From the NCBI GenBank assembly GCA_027451445.1, contig DAIDJG010000074.1, positions 1-64,000 on the forward strand: a DNA stretch of 64,000 nucleotides. Direction: 5' to 3'. This stretch comes from Singulisphaera sp. Lineage in GTDB: Bacteria > Planctomycetota > Planctomycetia > Isosphaerales > Isosphaeraceae. The translations under genes and the position numbers were made by a program. Within the stretch, counting starts at the first letter, position 1. Each line of letters begins with the position of its first letter. The notes under the pieces were generated by a model. It searched no databases, was not told the DNA's origin, and saw only the letters and a program-made list of their open reading frames with translations. Positions 50,920 through 61,227 of this stretch are shown here, one piece after another.

Positions 50920-51831
50920 ATGTCCACCGTTCATGCCGTGGAGCCGCTCTGCCTCTCCACGCGAATCCGGGAGCGTCTCGAGAGCGGGGCGCTGACGGAG
51001 GAACAGGTCGAAGGGTTCGAGTCGTTTCTTCACGACGTCGATCACGACCTTCTGCATCACCGCATCATCCTGGAGAACCCGTATACGAGCTGGTTCCAGG
51101 AAGGAAAGGCGAACGACAACGAGTTGCGCCGGTTCGTGCAGCAGTTTTCGGTCTTCTCCAATCAGTTTCTGGTGGCTGCCCTCTTGCGGGTCATCAATGC
51201 GCCGACGCTTGCACAGGCCAGGTCGGCCAAAGAGATCCTGATGAACGAGCTCGGCGTAATCTATCGCCGACAGAATGGGGCAAGTGCACCGCGAGTCGTC
51301 GCGTCATCAGATCAGATGGACCGCGAAGGGGATCCCGAGCTGGTGAGCACGGAGGGGACCGTCGACGGCGGGACCTTCCGCTTCCGCGCGGCGCATTTTG
51401 AGTGGCTCCTCGCCGTGGGCGAGGGTCTAGGGCTCGGATTCAATGAGATGGGCAAGCGGCACCACGGTTGGCCGTCGACGCTCCATTTCTGCGACGAGCT
51501 CCAGCGTCTCTACGGTCACGAGGATCCCTGGATCGCCGAAGGGGCAAGCTTCGCCGTTGAGAACTGGGCCGCGGCGGGGTTCTGGCAGGAGTTGGAGGAC
51601 GGGCTGCTCGCCATTCAGAAGGATCGGCATCCGCACTTGCGCATCGCGTTCTTCACCTGGCACAACCGGGTCGAGGCGCAGCATGCGGGGCACACCATGG
51701 AGGAGCTGGAAGACGTGTACTTCAGCCCGGGGTTCGACCGGGAGCGGTTCTTCCAGGGCGGCCAGGAAGTGCTCGATGCCATCGCCGTCTTCTGGGACGG
51801 GCTGGAAGCGGGGAGGCGGTATCGGCGATAG
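50920..51831 (+). CDS. Heme-oxygenase-like, iron-containing redox enzyme family protein
   Basis: 303 residues, soluble, all-helical composition. It matches the TenA/PqqC/heme-oxygenase-like superfamily, specifically the diiron group, by its spaced acidic and histidine motifs: EILMNELG (E110), FRAAHFEWL (H159), FAVENWAAAGFWQELEDGL (E214), and FFTWHNRVEAQHAGHTMEEL, where H248, E252, H255 and H258 form a HxxxExxHxxH pattern. These are the expected metal-ligand positions for heme-oxygenase-like diiron oxidases/oxygenases. Substrate unknown. It lies 427 bases upstream of the HPPD gene on the same strand, separated by palindromic element A, so a role in aromatic or tyrosine metabolism is possible but only inferred from position. 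Confidence 0.75.
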   Translation: MSTVHAVEPLCLSTRIRERLESGALTEEQVEGFESFLHDVDHDLLHHRIILENPYTSWFQEGKANDNELRRFVQQFSVFSNQFLVAALLRVINAPTLAQARSAKEILMNELGVIYRRQNGASAPRVVASSDQMDREGDPELVSTEGTVDGGTFRFRAAHFEWLLAVGEGLGLGFNEMGKRHHGWPSTLHFCDELQRLYGHEDPWIAEGASFAVENWAAAGFWQELEDGLLAIQKDRHPHLRIAFFTWHNRVEAQHAGHTMEELEDVYFSPGFDRERFFQGGQEVLDAIAVFWDGLEAGRRYRR

Positions 51832-51913
51832 AGCGGTTGGCGTTGGGACGTCGCACGTTCTGGGGTCCACGCTATGGCCATGAGAGATACTTTTGCTTAA
51901 ACGTGGACGACAT

Positions 51914-52108
51914 ATAACTCCCCCCCTTGGGAAGGGGGGGTTAGGGGGGGTGGGCATTGGCCTCCGTTCATGCCCGGTGGCCTTTAATCGTCACAGTTCC
52001 GTCGTTTCCCCGGAAACTTAGGTTTCTACGGCCGTTCGTACGCATTGAACCGATGGCCGTGGCTATTCCCCACCCCCCCTACCCCCCCTTCCCAAGGGGG
52101 GGAGTTAT
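51914..52108. repeat. Palindromic element family A, copy 1 (195 bp)
   Basis: Terminal inverted repeats of about 45-50 bp: ATAACTCCCCCCCTTGGGAA then GGGGGGG, TTAGGGGGGG and TGGG at the left; the reverse complement at the right ends GGGGGGAGTTAT. The ~95-base centre is non-coding. Copy 2 is at 56768-56968, on the far side of the homogentisate genes. Confidence 0.88.
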
Positions 52109-52258
52109 TTGTTTCGCGCTTTTGAGGTGAGCGACTGTGAGCACCGGGCCGACCCGTCGTGCGCAACGCAATCGTGATTCGATACAACGACCATCTCCCA
52201 GCAGATCATGGCCGTCATTCTGTGTTCGACGTAACAGGCATTGTCGAGGAATCCGGCG

Positions 52259-53365
52259 ATGTTTCCCCAAGAGTTCCCGGTACGCCGCATCGACCACGTG
52301 CGCTTCGTGGTCGGCAATGCGCGCCAGTCGGCCTATTTTTATCGTAATGCGTTCGGCTTCGATGTAGTTGCCTACGCGGGTCTGGAGACCCGCGAGCGTC
52401 AAGAGGCAGGGTATGTTCTCAAGCAAGGGGACATTGTCTTCGTGCTCGCGTCGCCATTGCGCGGCGATCATCCCGATAACGCGCGGCTCGCGAAGCATGG
52501 AGACGGGGTCCAGGATATCGCGCTCGAAGTGGATGATGTGGCCGCGTGTTTCAATCATTGCGTGGCGAGAGGCGCGAATATCGCCTCACTCCCCAAAGAG
52601 ACCGAGGACGAGTACGGCGTCTTCACCAGTGCGTCTATTCGCGCGTACGGCGACACCACCCATACGTTCATCAACCGCGATCGTTACCGAGGCGTGTTCG
52701 CCCCGGGCTACCAGCCTCTCGCTCCCGGCCGCTATAGCTCTCGCACGTCGCACCCTGTGGGTTTGACGGCGATCGACCACATCGTTGCCAATGTCCAGGA
52801 AGGGGCGATGCAGGAGTGGGTGCATTTTTATGAGGAGGTCATGGGTTTTTCCCTCCTGGCCCACTTCGACGACAAGGATATCAGCACCGAGTACACCGCG
52901 TTGATGTCGAAGGTCGTGCAGGACGGGCAGGGGCGCATCAAGTTTCCGATCAATGAACCGGCGCGGGGACGCCGGCGGTCGCAAATTGAAGAGTTCTTGC
53001 AGTTCTACGGGGGGCCTGGCGTTCAGCACATCGCCTTGACGACCGACGATATCGTGTCGACCGTCCGCACCATGCGCGACAACGATGTGTCGTTTCTGCG
53101 GGTCCCGCCGGCGTATTACGAGATGCTCCCGAACCGGGTCGGGTCCATCCCCGAGGACATTCACGACCTGTCGGAACTGGGGATCCTGGTCGATCGGGAT
53201 GATGAAGGGTACTTACTCCAGGTCTTCACCAAGCCCGTGGAAGATCGTCCAACGCTGTTCTTCGAGGTGATCGAGCGTCACGGGTCGCGCAGTTTTGGCA
53301 AGGGAAATTTCAAGGCGCTCTTCGAGGCGATCGAGCGCGAGCAAGCGTGTCGGGGCACGCTATAG
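52259..53365 (+). CDS. hppD: 4-hydroxyphenylpyruvate dioxygenase
   Basis: 368 residues. Converts 4-hydroxyphenylpyruvate and O2 to homogentisate and CO2, the second step of tyrosine breakdown, in the cytoplasm. Two vicinal-oxygen-chelate halves are visible. The N-terminal half begins RRIDHVRFVVGNARQSAYFY. The catalytic half has AIDHIVANV (Fe ligand H174), GGPGVQHIALTT (H257) and LFFEVIERHG (E336). The C-terminal signature FGKGNFKALFEAIEREQ is intact. The ATG at 52259, with GAGGA 8 bases upstream, is preferred over the TTG at 52241. First of four same-strand genes (HPPD, unknown, FAH-type, HGD) that form a homogentisate route; the palindromes between them may split transcription. Confidence 0.97.
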   Translation: MFPQEFPVRRIDHVRFVVGNARQSAYFYRNAFGFDVVAYAGLETRERQEAGYVLKQGDIVFVLASPLRGDHPDNARLAKHGDGVQDIALEVDDVAACFNHCVARGANIASLPKETEDEYGVFTSASIRAYGDTTHTFINRDRYRGVFAPGYQPLAPGRYSSRTSHPVGLTAIDHIVANVQEGAMQEWVHFYEEVMGFSLLAHFDDKDISTEYTALMSKVVQDGQGRIKFPINEPARGRRRSQIEEFLQFYGGPGVQHIALTTDDIVSTVRTMRDNDVSFLRVPPAYYEMLPNRVGSIPEDIHDLSELGILVDRDDEGYLLQVFTKPVEDRPTLFFEVIERHGSRSFGKGNFKALFEAIEREQACRGTL

Positions 53366-53477
53366 GCGTACGTGCGCGATTCGCAATGCGCCCATTCGAC
53401 CGACTGCGAGGAATGATAGTGCGACTACCATCAATCGGACTCGCTGAGGCTCCGCCCCAAACTAAGCGGGGAAGGAT

Positions 53478-53547
53478 TTACACTAACCCGAAGCGCGAGC
53501 GAGGGATAAAAATATGATTTCCTCGCTCGCGATTCGGGTTAGTGTAA
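53478..53547. terminator. 26 bp stem palindrome after hppD
   Basis: TTACACTAACCCGAAGCGCG with AGCGAG and its reverse complement are paired with one mismatch across an 18-base AT-rich loop. It lies ~110 bases after the hppD stop and could terminate or stabilise the transcript. The sequence has the look of a dispersed planctomycete repeat rather than of a plain terminator. Confidence 0.7.
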
Positions 53548-53705
53548 GAGGCTATGGAACGCGACGCGCGAGGCGCAATCGGAAACGGCGCGAGGGGCGC
53601 ACGAAGGATGTTGACTGCGCAGATTCGGATGGTGATTGCGGTCGCCAACGGGACGGTTACAATCCAGGCGCTGTTCTTTGGAATCGAGACGGTTGGTTCC
53701 TCTCA

Positions 53706-53711
53706 AAGGAG
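53706..53711 (+). promoter_or_regulatory. Ribosome binding site of the CARDB-like gene
   Basis: AAGGAG eight bases before the ATG at 53720. The open frame extends 28 codons further up to a poor start. Confidence 0.65.
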
Positions 53712-53719
53712 ATCGGGCC

Positions 53720-54634
53720 ATGACCACACTCCTGCAGGAGGTGGGTCACCAGGACGTAAGGAGACCTTGCGCCCCCGAAAGCAACGCGACGCTGTATTTC
53801 GGCCGAGAGGATATTCACTTCCGCGATATTGCCCCAGGTCGAGTCCGAATCGAGATCACGGTTCGGAACGAAGGGGACGAACGTTCCGAGCCGACGCTGG
53901 CGCTCATCGATGCCGCGCCCCTGGGGGCGTTCGTGAGCTGGCAACCGCTGACGTTGTTGAGGGTACCGGGGATTGAGCCGGGCGGCTCGGCCGTGTTGCG
54001 AACGGACGTCATTCGCCCACGCACTGCGGCGCTCGGACCTCCGGATCGCGTCCCTCCCCGCCGGCTCTTGACCGCATTGGGCGCCGCGGACCGAGAGCCA
54101 TCGAGGGAGAGTTCCTGGGCGCGAAGCCCGCTGCTCTCCCGGCTCGTCCGCTCCGGGGCGTCGAACCCGGTGCTGCCGGCCGACCTTTTCGACCTGCTGG
54201 GCCGAGGGAACCCGCATTTTGCCGGCAACCTGAATGTGTTTATCGGCACGCGTGCGGTCGAACGGCACCTGGCCCAGGCGCTGCGGATCTATCCGGGCCG
54301 GACGAACATGGCCATGTTCGTCGTCGGCTCGGGCCCGGACGTGTACGCGTTTCACTTGACCGGTTACGGCGCGGACTGGGATGCGGCGCTTTTCGACATG
54401 TCTCGCTCCGAGTCGCCGGCCTTCAGCGTGCGGAATGGCTCGCCAATTGCACTGCACCAGTGGGTTGAGGTCAATGGCCCTTGCATGATGATGCTGGCCC
54501 TTTGCCCCCCCGAGTATTGCCTCGAAGAGACGGTGGAGGTCCATGTGACCCAGCGGTCGACGGGCCGAACTGCGGTGGTCGAGTTTAGCTTCGACCCCCA
54601 GGCGAGTGGGGCAGGTTGTTTCGTCGTCGAGTGA
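53720..54634 (+). CDS. Unknown protein in the homogentisate cluster, N-terminal CARDB/Ig-like fold
   Basis: 304 residues, no signal peptide. Residues ~25-95 look like a CARDB-type beta-sandwich (HFRDIAPGRVRIEITVRNEG, IEPGGSAVLRTDVIRP). The linker is rich in Arg/Ser/Pro. The second half is another beta-rich domain (NLNVFIGTRAVERHLAQALR, TNMAMFVVGSGPDVYAFHLT, VEVHVTQRSTGRTAVVEFSF). No catalytic motif was recognised and no family name can be given. It sits between HPPD and the FAH-type hydrolase on the same strand with its own good ribosome binding site, so it may be an accessory or unrelated passenger of the pathway. Confidence 0.75.
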   Translation: MTTLLQEVGHQDVRRPCAPESNATLYFGREDIHFRDIAPGRVRIEITVRNEGDERSEPTLALIDAAPLGAFVSWQPLTLLRVPGIEPGGSAVLRTDVIRPRTAALGPPDRVPPRRLLTALGAADREPSRESSWARSPLLSRLVRSGASNPVLPADLFDLLGRGNPHFAGNLNVFIGTRAVERHLAQALRIYPGRTNMAMFVVGSGPDVYAFHLTGYGADWDAALFDMSRSESPAFSVRNGSPIALHQWVEVNGPCMMMLALCPPEYCLEETVEVHVTQRSTGRTAVVEFSFDPQASGAGCFVVE

Positions 54635-54801
54635 GAGTCTGTCCCAGAAGTCCCGGGAGCGTGGATATGGGGACTGGCTCCGGCCGTCTTCGGACGGTGG
54701 CTGTCCCCATTTTCCAGGCCGGAAAAGGGGGACAGGCACCTCGAAGACTCGGAGCCAGTCCCCCTTTTCCGGATCCGCTCCACTTCCGGGACAGACTCTG
54801 A
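54635..54801. repeat. Palindromic element between the unknown gene and the FAH-type gene
   Basis: The outer arms AGAGTCTGTCCC (from 54635) and GGGACAGACTCTGAG (to 54801) are inverted copies. Inner arms GGGGACTGGCTCCG (54669-54682) and CGGAGCCAGTCCCC (54750-54763) form a perfect stem. It begins at the base after one stop codon and ends 19 bases before the next start. Confidence 0.85.
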
Positions 54802-54820
54802 GTGAAAGACGGGGTATTCC

Positions 54821-55531
54821 ATGCGTGGACCGGTCCCCAGGGTCGCAAGCCTTCGCGACTTCTATGCGTTTGAGCAGCATGTCAAGACGTGCCGGCGCCT
54901 TCGGGGGCTGGACATGGTCCCGGAATGGTACGAGATCCCCGTCTTTTACTTCTCCAACCCGGCCGGGGTCATCGGTCACGACGACCCCGTGGCCGGCCCG
55001 CCGACGAGCCAGGCCCTGGACTATGAGCTGGAGCTTGCCTGTGTCATCGGCCGGGAAGGGTCCGACATCCCGGCCGACGATCGTGCCATGGAGTACGTGG
55101 CCGGATTTACCATCATGAACGACTGGAGTGCCCGCGACCTCCAGCGCAAGGAGATGGCCGTCGGCCTGGGGCCGGCCAAGGGGAAGGACTTCGCGACCTC
55201 CCTCGGCCCCGAGCTCGTAAGCTTCGACGAGTTGAGTGACCGCTACCACGACGGCCGCTTGCAACTTGCCATGTCCGCCTCGGTCAACGGTAAGGTCTAC
55301 TCACGAGGCGACGCGTCAACGATGCACTGGACCTGGCCGCAGCTCATCGCGCACGCGAGTCGCGACACGCGGCTTCAGCCGGGCGACGTCCTCGGTTCCG
55401 GGACCGTGGGTACGGGATGCATCCTCGAGCTCACGCCGGACGCCGTCGGCGGCTGGTTGAAGCCCGGCGATGTGGTGGAACTGTCGATCGAGCGGCTCGG
55501 CACGCTGCGCAATCGTGTTGTCGCTCGCTGA
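54821..55531 (+). CDS. Fumarylacetoacetate-hydrolase-family protein, short N-terminus
   Basis: 236 residues. The FAH-family metal and catalytic residues are all visible: LRDFYAFEQH (D13, H20), DYELELACVIG (E69, E71) and FTIMNDWSARD (D101), followed by GPAKGKDFATSLGP and GDVLGSGTVGTGC. In this cluster it most likely performs the last step, splitting fumarylacetoacetate (or maleylacetoacetate) to fumarate/maleate and acetoacetate. Related bacterial proteins usually carry ~60-80 further N-terminal residues before the position matching PVPRVASLRDFYAF. Here the frame begins directly after a palindromic element, so the N-terminal segment may have been lost. The catalytic core is complete, so activity is plausible. 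The hmgA ATG follows 20 bases after its stop, so these two form an operon. Confidence 0.9.
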   Translation: MRGPVPRVASLRDFYAFEQHVKTCRRLRGLDMVPEWYEIPVFYFSNPAGVIGHDDPVAGPPTSQALDYELELACVIGREGSDIPADDRAMEYVAGFTIMNDWSARDLQRKEMAVGLGPAKGKDFATSLGPELVSFDELSDRYHDGRLQLAMSASVNGKVYSRGDASTMHWTWPQLIAHASRDTRLQPGDVLGSGTVGTGCILELTPDAVGGWLKPGDVVELSIERLGTLRNRVVAR

Positions 55532-55551
55532 TTCTCAAGGACGTCGGCGCC

Positions 55552-56721
55552 ATGCCGCCTTATCTGAAACACGGCTCGATCCCTCGAAAGCGGCACATTG
55601 CACACCGCACCGATCCAGGCTACCGCGGGGAGGGGATCTTCTACGAAGAGGTCGTCACCACCGCAGGGTTTGGCCGATCGTACAGCATTCTCTATCACCT
55701 TCGTCCGCCCACCAGGGTAGTCAAGGTGGAACCGGCGGGCGAAATCTTGTATGAACCGTGGGATGAGCCCGTTCTGAGACATCATCATCTCAAGACGGGA
55801 GCGTTTCCTCGCGCGGGCGATCCGGTGAGCGGGCGGGTGCCTCTGCTGTTCAACGATGACGTGATCCTCAGCCGCTGCCGTCCCTCCGCGGTTCAAAGCG
55901 AGCTCTTTCGAAACGCGGCCGCGGACGAGGTTCTCTTTGTGCACCGAGGGGAAGGGACGCTCCACTCGATGTTCGGTGTGCTCGCGTTTCGCGCGTTCGA
56001 TTACGTTGTGGTTCCTCGGAGCACAACGTACAGGCTCGAGTTCGCGAGCGGCAGTGAACCGGATCTCCTCGTATTCGAATCCTCGGGCAACCTGGAGATT
56101 CCCGCGCGCTATCTCAATCCGGATGGCCAGCTCCGGCTGGGCGCACCCTATTCCGAACGCGACCTGCACGGCCCGTCTGAACTCAATACGGTCGACCGGG
56201 ACGAGGAAACGACGTTGCTAATCAAGGATCGCCACCGGCTGACGCGCTACACGCTGGCCCAGCATCCGTTCGACGTCGTCGGTTGGGACGGGATGGTCTA
56301 CCCTTATACGTTCAATGCCGATGACTTTGAGCCCATCACGGGAACCGTCCACCAGCCTCCCCCCGTGCAACAAACGTTCGACGCCCCCGGCTTCGTGATT
56401 TGCACGTTTGCGCCCCGGATGCTCGATACGCATCCCGAGGCGATCAAGGTTCCTTACGCGCACTCCAACATCGAGGCCGACGAGGTGCTCTATTACGTCC
56501 GAGGCCGCTTCGGCAGTCGGCGGGGCGTGGAGGAGAGTTCGATCACGCTCCACCCGCGCGGCATTCCCCACGGGCCGCATCCCGGGACGATTGCGGCAAG
56601 TCGGACGCAGACGAGGACGGACGAACTGGCCGTGATGATGGACACGGTCCGGCCGCTTCAATTGACCGGGCAGGCGCGGGAGTGTGATGACGCGGCGTAT
56701 CCGCTGTCGTGGCTCGAATAA
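55552..56721 (+). CDS. hmgA: Homogentisate 1,2-dioxygenase
   Basis: 389 residues. Opens the aromatic ring of homogentisate with O2 to give maleylacetoacetate. The ATG at 55552 has AAGGA upstream; a longer open frame overlaps the FAH gene and is not used. Cupin-fold landmarks are DEVLFVHRGEGTLHSMFG, the conserved VDRDEETTLLIKDRH and WDGMVYPYTFNADDFEPITG segments, and the iron-site region PYAHSNIEADEVLYYVRG (H304, E310/E311) with LHPRGIPHGPHPG (H334, H340). At 389 residues it fits the shorter bacterial form of the enzyme. Last gene of the tyrosine catabolic cluster. A maleylacetoacetate isomerase is not in the window. Confidence 0.95.
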   Translation: MPPYLKHGSIPRKRHIAHRTDPGYRGEGIFYEEVVTTAGFGRSYSILYHLRPPTRVVKVEPAGEILYEPWDEPVLRHHHLKTGAFPRAGDPVSGRVPLLFNDDVILSRCRPSAVQSELFRNAAADEVLFVHRGEGTLHSMFGVLAFRAFDYVVVPRSTTYRLEFASGSEPDLLVFESSGNLEIPARYLNPDGQLRLGAPYSERDLHGPSELNTVDRDEETTLLIKDRHRLTRYTLAQHPFDVVGWDGMVYPYTFNADDFEPITGTVHQPPPVQQTFDAPGFVICTFAPRMLDTHPEAIKVPYAHSNIEADEVLYYVRGRFGSRRGVEESSITLHPRGIPHGPHPGTIAASRTQTRTDELAVMMDTVRPLQLTGQARECDDAAYPLSWLE

Positions 56722-56767
56722 AGGGCTTGCGCTGTGGCGCCGTCATCTGCTTCGCATATGCGAGCAT

Positions 56768-56968
56768 ATAACTCCCCCCCTTGGGAAGGGGGGGGTTAGG
56801 GGGGGGTGGGTATTGGCCTCCGTCCGCAGCCAACGGCTTTCGACCGTTGCGGTCCCCATTTGTATGCAGGTCATAACGGCAATCCATCACGATGTCCGTG
56901 GCGCTGAGCTAATAGCCGAGGCCACTCCCCACCCCCCCCAACCCCCCCTTCCCAAGTGGGGGAGTTAT
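56768..56968. repeat. Palindromic element family A, copy 2 (201 bp)
   Basis: Same inverted ends as copy 1 at 51914-52108: ATAACTCCCCCCCTTGGGAA at the left and GGGGGAGTTAT at the right, with a non-coding centre that shares TATTGGCCTCCGT-like sequence. It fills most of the convergent spacer between hmgA and the glycosidase gene. Confidence 0.88.
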
Positions 56969-57042
56969 ATGTTTCCACCTCGCGGCGCGGGCTTTTCGTT
57001 GGCTTCGGCCGTACCGGAGCGCTCTGCCGGGGTCAATTCCCC

Positions 57043-59718
<2,676 letters not shown>

Positions 59719-59783
59719 GAACCTTCGAGTCTCGCGGGGGCGAATGGGTGCTGTGGGAGAGGACACGGCACCATCATCGTCGA

Positions 59784-60767
59784 TCAGAGCCGCAAGGCGA
59801 AGTGGGCAGCGCCGAGAAGAGGGGCCTTGGGGTTGAGGCACACCCGCACGTCGATTTTTTCCAGGAACGGACGGAACCGGCCCTTGTCGACGAAGCTGGC
59901 GAAAAACTTCCCACGCTGGAGGGCAGGGAGGAGCTTGGGGGCGATGCCGCCGGCGACGTAGACGCCTCCGAGGGCGACGCCTCGCAGGGCGAGGTTGCCG
60001 GACTCGGCGCCGTAGATCGAACAGAAGAGGTCGACGGTCTCGACGCACAGTGGGTCGGTGCCCGCCAGGCCGAGCTCGGCGATGGTGGCGTTGGGATCGC
60101 CGGTCTTGAGCTGTTCGGCGACATCGGGCGACTCGGGCGCACTGCCTTGCTGGCGCAGGAAACCATAGATGTTCGAGAACGCTGGGCCGGACAGCACGCG
60201 CTCGTAGCTCACGTGGCCGCCGAACTTCGTGCGCAGGTAGCGGAGGAGTTCGATCTCGAGGTCGGTGTGCGGCCCGAAGTCGCCGTGCCCGCCTTCGGAG
60301 GCGATGGGATGAAAGCGCTTCCCGTCCCAGAACAGGAGTGCCTCGCCGAGTCCCGTCCCGGCCGCGATGACGGCCCGATTGCCCTCGGGGCGAGGCTCGG
60401 CGAGGGGATTGAGGTCGGCGAGCTGGTCGTCGCTGACGTAAAGCATCCCGTAGGCCGACGCCTCCAGGTCATTGATGAGCTTGACGCGCGCGACGCCGAT
60501 CCCTTCTTCGAGCTGGCGTTCATCCAGTACCCACGGGAGGTTCGTCGTATGGGAACGTCCGTCGATCACGGTGCCGGCGACCCCGAAGCACGCGGCGGAG
60601 AGCATCGGACCGGTGCGCGCCTTCAAGAAGTCGATCAGGATTTCGTCGAACCGCGGGTGGTCCTGGCTGTGGTACGTCGACTCGCTGACGAGCTTGAGCT
60701 CTCGGCCGGAGGGCTCGAACAGTCCCATCACCGTCTTCGTGCCGCCGATGTCGGCTGCGAGATACAT
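59784..60767 (-). CDS. glk: Glucokinase
   Basis: 327 residues, cytoplasmic. Phosphorylates glucose with ATP to glucose 6-phosphate. ROK/hexokinase-fold landmarks are [17 protein letters not shown] (phosphate-1 loop), [35 protein letters not shown] with the catalytic Asp, [26 protein letters not shown] and [14 protein letters not shown]. Length and order match the bacterial Glk family. It lies 65 bases upstream of the GH63-like glycosidase on the same strand, so the pair probably forms an operon in which glucose released by the hydrolase is phosphorylated at once. Confidence 0.95.
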   Translation of the reverse strand: MYLAADIGGTKTVMGLFEPSGRELKLVSESTYHSQDHPRFDEILIDFLKARTGPMLSAACFGVAGTVIDGRSHTTNLPWVLDERQLEEGIGVARVKLINDLEASAYGMLYVSDDQLADLNPLAEPRPEGNRAVIAAGTGLGEALLFWDGKRFHPIASEGGHGDFGPHTDLEIELLRYLRTKFGGHVSYERVLSGPAFSNIYGFLRQQGSAPESPDVAEQLKTGDPNATIAELGLAGTDPLCVETVDLFCSIYGAESGNLALRGVALGGVYVAGGIAPKLLPALQRGKFFASFVDKGRFRPFLEKIDVRVCLNPKAPLLGAAHFALRL

Positions 60768-60892
60768 GGGGTGTGCTTCCTAGGGGTCCTGGGTTGATGA
60801 GTCGCACTTTAGGGTTTTTTGTTCGCGTTGCACACCCCTGACATCCCTACCGGCCGCTCAACGTGATTTATGGTTGGCATCGGCACGTATTT

Positions 60893-61056
60893 GGGAGGGC
60901 GAGGCTCCGTCCGAGCCAGCCTTGTTCGGATGAGGAGTCTTCGAGTCATCCGAACACCGCGTGTGATCACGAGGCCCCGGCACGGCTCGCGATGATCCAT
61001 CGGCTCGAAGACTCGCCGACGGATCAAGGCTGGCTCGGACGGAGCCTCGCCCTCCC
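60893..61056. repeat. Palindromic element family B, copy 3 (164 bp)
   Basis: Ends GGGAGGGCGAGGCTCCGTCC and its reverse complement GGACGGAGCCTCGCCCTCCC are perfect over the outer 20 bases and extend to about 30. Internal arms around TCGGATGAGGAGTC/GACT-CATCCGA form a second stem. Nearly identical to copy 1 at 39296-39460. The remaining bases of the 60768-61227 spacer show no gene. Confidence 0.88.
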
Positions 61057-61227
61057 GAGTGTGCGCGGTACGACTGAAAGTTGCTCGGAGGAGCACACAC
61101 GGTCGAGGAGGACAAGTCTCCAACATGGAAAGCCTCCCTGTTGTAAGGCATTCGCCTTTGGCAGAATACTGAGCGTCGGGTTCAAGCGATGCGGGAAAAT
61201 CGAGCGGCTCGTGGAAGGGACTCAAAC

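Noticed and set aside
53657-55264. Minus-strand frame of 535 codons opposite the unknown and FAH-type genes
   Set aside because: It crosses a palindromic element and two well-supported plus-strand genes; no recognisable motif.
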